Of a stretch of DNA of 7,616 bases, positions 6,533-7,616 are shown piece by piece; positions within the stretch are counted from its first letter, which is position 1; each line of letters begins with the position of its first letter. Where the stretch lies: the NCBI GenBank assembly GCA_017459485.1, contig JAFUCW010000002.1, positions 1-7,616 of the forward strand, read 5' to 3'. This DNA comes from Eggerthellaceae bacterium. GTDB taxonomy: Bacteria; Actinomycetota; Coriobacteriia; Coriobacteriales; Eggerthellaceae. Position numbers and translations under genes: made by a program. The notes below the pieces were generated by a model. It made no database searches. It saw only the letters and a list, made by a program, of their open reading frames with translations, and was not told where the DNA came from.

Positions 6533-6568
6533 GCCAGACGCCGAACTAAAGAAGGATGTTCGGCTGGC
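6533..6568 (+). other. Strong intercistronic hairpin after the ABC ATPase gene
   Basis: GCCGAAC (6540-6546) pairs perfectly with GTTCGGC (6558-6564), and GCCA (6533-6536) with TGGC (6565-6568) extends the stem to 11 bp across a 3-nt bulge. No U-run follows, so it is not a canonical terminator. Such hairpins between transporter genes often stabilise RNA or partially terminate, letting the binding-protein gene be expressed at a different level. Confidence 0.55.
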
Positions 6569-6581
6569 ATATAAAAGGGAG

Positions 6582-6622
6582 GGTCTTAATTGGGAGACCA
6601 TCCAGTTGACTTAAAGGAGGTC
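6582..6622 (+). promoter_or_regulatory. Strong Shine-Dalgarno with candidate sequestering and competing stems
   Basis: AAAGGAGGT (6613-6621) is a near-perfect anti-16S match, 8 nt before the lipoprotein ATG. The stretch 6596-6603 (GACC-A-TCC) can pair with 6616-6622 (GGAGGTC) in 7 bp with one bulged A, burying the Shine-Dalgarno core. A competing hairpin, GGTCT (6582-6586) with AGACC (6595-6599), uses the same 6596-6599 bases and would free it. The ribosome-binding site is certain enough; the switch is inferred. Confidence 0.45.
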
Positions 6623-6628
6623 AATGAG

Positions 6629-7616
6629 ATGAAGAAAGTATTGGTATTCGCTATTACGAGCATGCTTGCCGTGTTCGCCTTGGCGGGATGCTCCAGTGGC
6701 GAGTCTGCTGCGAGCAGCGCTCCTGCCGACACGTCTGCTTCGGCTGCCGCAAGCGCATCTGCCGACACCGCCGCGTCTGCGTCTGCCGACACTGCCGCAA
6801 GCGCATCTGCCGACGCCGCCGCGTCTGCAAGCGCATCTGCCGACACTGCCGCGTCTGCGAGCGCCGCAAGCTCCGCAGCTGCTCCTGCAGCCCCGGCCGA
6901 CACCCTGAAGGTTACCATGGCCGCCCAGAACAACTCCGGCCAGGTCTTCCAGTACATCGCCGACGAGCATGGCTTTCTGGAGGAAGAGGGCGTTGACGTC
7001 GAGATGATCTACATCAACAACGGCACCGATGCATTCCAGTCCATGGATGCGGGCAAGGTCGACATCATGTCCACCTACGGCACCGGTTCGCCGCTGATCC
7101 AGATTTCCTCCGGCAAGGACTACACCATCTTCGGCGGTTACATGATCATCGGCGAGACCCCCTGCTATGGCAAGCCCGAAACCGAGTGGACCGACCTCGA
7201 GAGCTTCCGCGGCAAGAAGATCGGCATCACGCGCTTCGGCACTCCCGACATCGTGCTCAAGGGCATCCTGCACGACGCTGGCCTGTACAACTCCCCTGAA
7301 GACGCAGAAGTCGAGTTCGTCGAGTTCAAGACCAACCAGGAGACCCTGCAGGCAATCGCCAACGGCTCCGTCGACTTCGGCGCTACCGCCACTGGCTACC
7401 AGCTTCAGGCCGAGGCCCTTGGTCTGGAAATCAAGATGTGGCCGGATGACTATTGGAACGACCACTCCTGCTGCCGTATGGAGTGCCTGACGTCGTTCAT
7501 CGAGGATCCCGAGAAGCAGGAAGCTCTCTACCGCATGTTCAGGGCCTTCATCCGCGCTGAAGATTACCTGCAGGACAACAAGGCCGAGGGTGTCGACCTG
7601 GTTGTGAAGAACCTCG
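6629..7616 (+). CDS. Substrate-binding lipoprotein of an SsuA/NMT1-like ABC importer, 3' end beyond window
   Basis: The first 329 residues are visible, in frame to the right edge. A short basic start (MKK), a hydrophobic segment and the lipobox LAGC place the lipidated Cys at residue 21. Residues 22-91 form an Ala/Ser/Asp/Thr linker with 8-residue repeats that would hold the binding domain away from the membrane. From about residue 93 (LKVTMAAQNNSGQVFQYIADEHGFLEEEGVDV, which spans 93-124) the sequence matches the SsuA/NMT1-like periplasmic-binding fold: a helix for solute capture, GKVDIMSTYGTGSPLI, DLESFRGKKIGITRFGT and QAIANGSVDFGATA in the usual order. A Cys-rich CCRMEC lies at 281-286. It presumably delivers the substrate of the neighbouring methyltransferase system. 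The ATG at 6629 is fixed by the strong Shine-Dalgarno sequence and the signal peptide; an ATG at 6624 stops after two codons. The substrate is unknown: family members bind sulfonates, nitrate, pyrimidines or aromatics. Confidence 0.95.
   Translation, partial: MKKVLVFAITSMLAVFALAGCSSGESAASSAPADTSASAAASASADTAASASADTAASASADAAASASASADTAASASAASSAAAPAAPADTLKVTMAAQNNSGQVFQYIADEHGFLEEEGVDVEMIYINNGTDAFQSMDAGKVDIMSTYGTGSPLIQISSGKDYTIFGGYMIIGETPCYGKPETEWTDLESFRGKKIGITRFGTPDIVLKGILHDAGLYNSPEDAEVEFVEFKTNQETLQAIANGSVDFGATATGYQLQAEALGLEIKMWPDDYWNDHSCCRMECLTSFIEDPEKQEALYRMFRAFIRAEDYLQDNKAEGVDLVVKNL
6755..6856 (+). repeat. 24-bp tandem repeat coding the Ala/Ser linker
   Basis: Residues 43-76 of the lipoprotein are ASADTAAS, ASADTAAS, ASADAAAS, then AS, then ASADTAAS, so the 24-bp unit occurs four times with a 6-bp insertion before the last. 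DNA copies differ at synonymous sites (GCA/GCG, AGC/TCT, ACC/ACT), so they are not brand-new duplications, but the array could still vary in length by slippage or recombination. Confidence 0.85.

Noticed and set aside
6611..7465. Minus-strand 284-codon frame opposite the lipoprotein gene
   Set aside because: Antisense to a clear binding lipoprotein. Its low-complexity stretch is just the reverse reading of the Ala/Ser repeat.

Overview
This window most likely comes from an anaerobic, fairly high-GC actinobacterium of the Coriobacteriia/Eggerthellaceae kind. I infer that from G/C-rich third codon positions, corrinoid methyl-transfer genes next to a solute transporter, and an exported lipoprotein with a long Ala/Ser linker. 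No rRNA or other phylogenetic marker is present, so this is an impression and not an identification. I see no tRNA, rRNA, CRISPR array or insertion sequence.

Left part (1-2153, minus strand): two genes read leftward, a DUF2201-type protein with a von Willebrand factor A domain and, 16 nt downstream, a MoxR-like AAA ATPase cut by the window edge. MoxR ATPases and VWA proteins typically work as pairs, in which the ATPase remodels a target recognised through the metal-dependent VWA domain. The target is not evident here.

Middle (2154-3497, plus strand): a short divergent intergenic region, then a PLP enzyme of the MalY/PatB family (cystathionine beta-lyase or related aminotransferase). Its leader holds a possible Cys-rich upstream ORF with its own ribosome-binding site, plus alternative hairpins.

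Next comes a 390-nt AT-rich intergenic region (3498-3887). It carries a near-consensus promoter (TTGACA-17-TAAGAT), a 7-bp inverted repeat straddling the -35 box, and a roughly 190-nt leader rich in inverted repeats. I do not recognise a known riboswitch in it.

Right part (3888-7616, plus strand): an apparent operon of four genes. They are a UroD-fold MtaA/CmuA-type methyltransferase with the His-x-Cys...Cys zinc motif, a corrinoid protein with DxHxxG, a NitT/TauT-type ABC ATPase, and a substrate-binding lipoprotein cut by the right edge. The simplest joint model is import of a small methylated compound followed by zinc- and corrinoid-dependent removal of its methyl group. The permease, a corrinoid-reactivating protein and a second methyltransferase would have to lie outside the window. 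Between the ATPase and the lipoprotein gene are a strong hairpin and a possible pair of mutually exclusive RNA structures that could hide or expose the lipoprotein ribosome-binding site.
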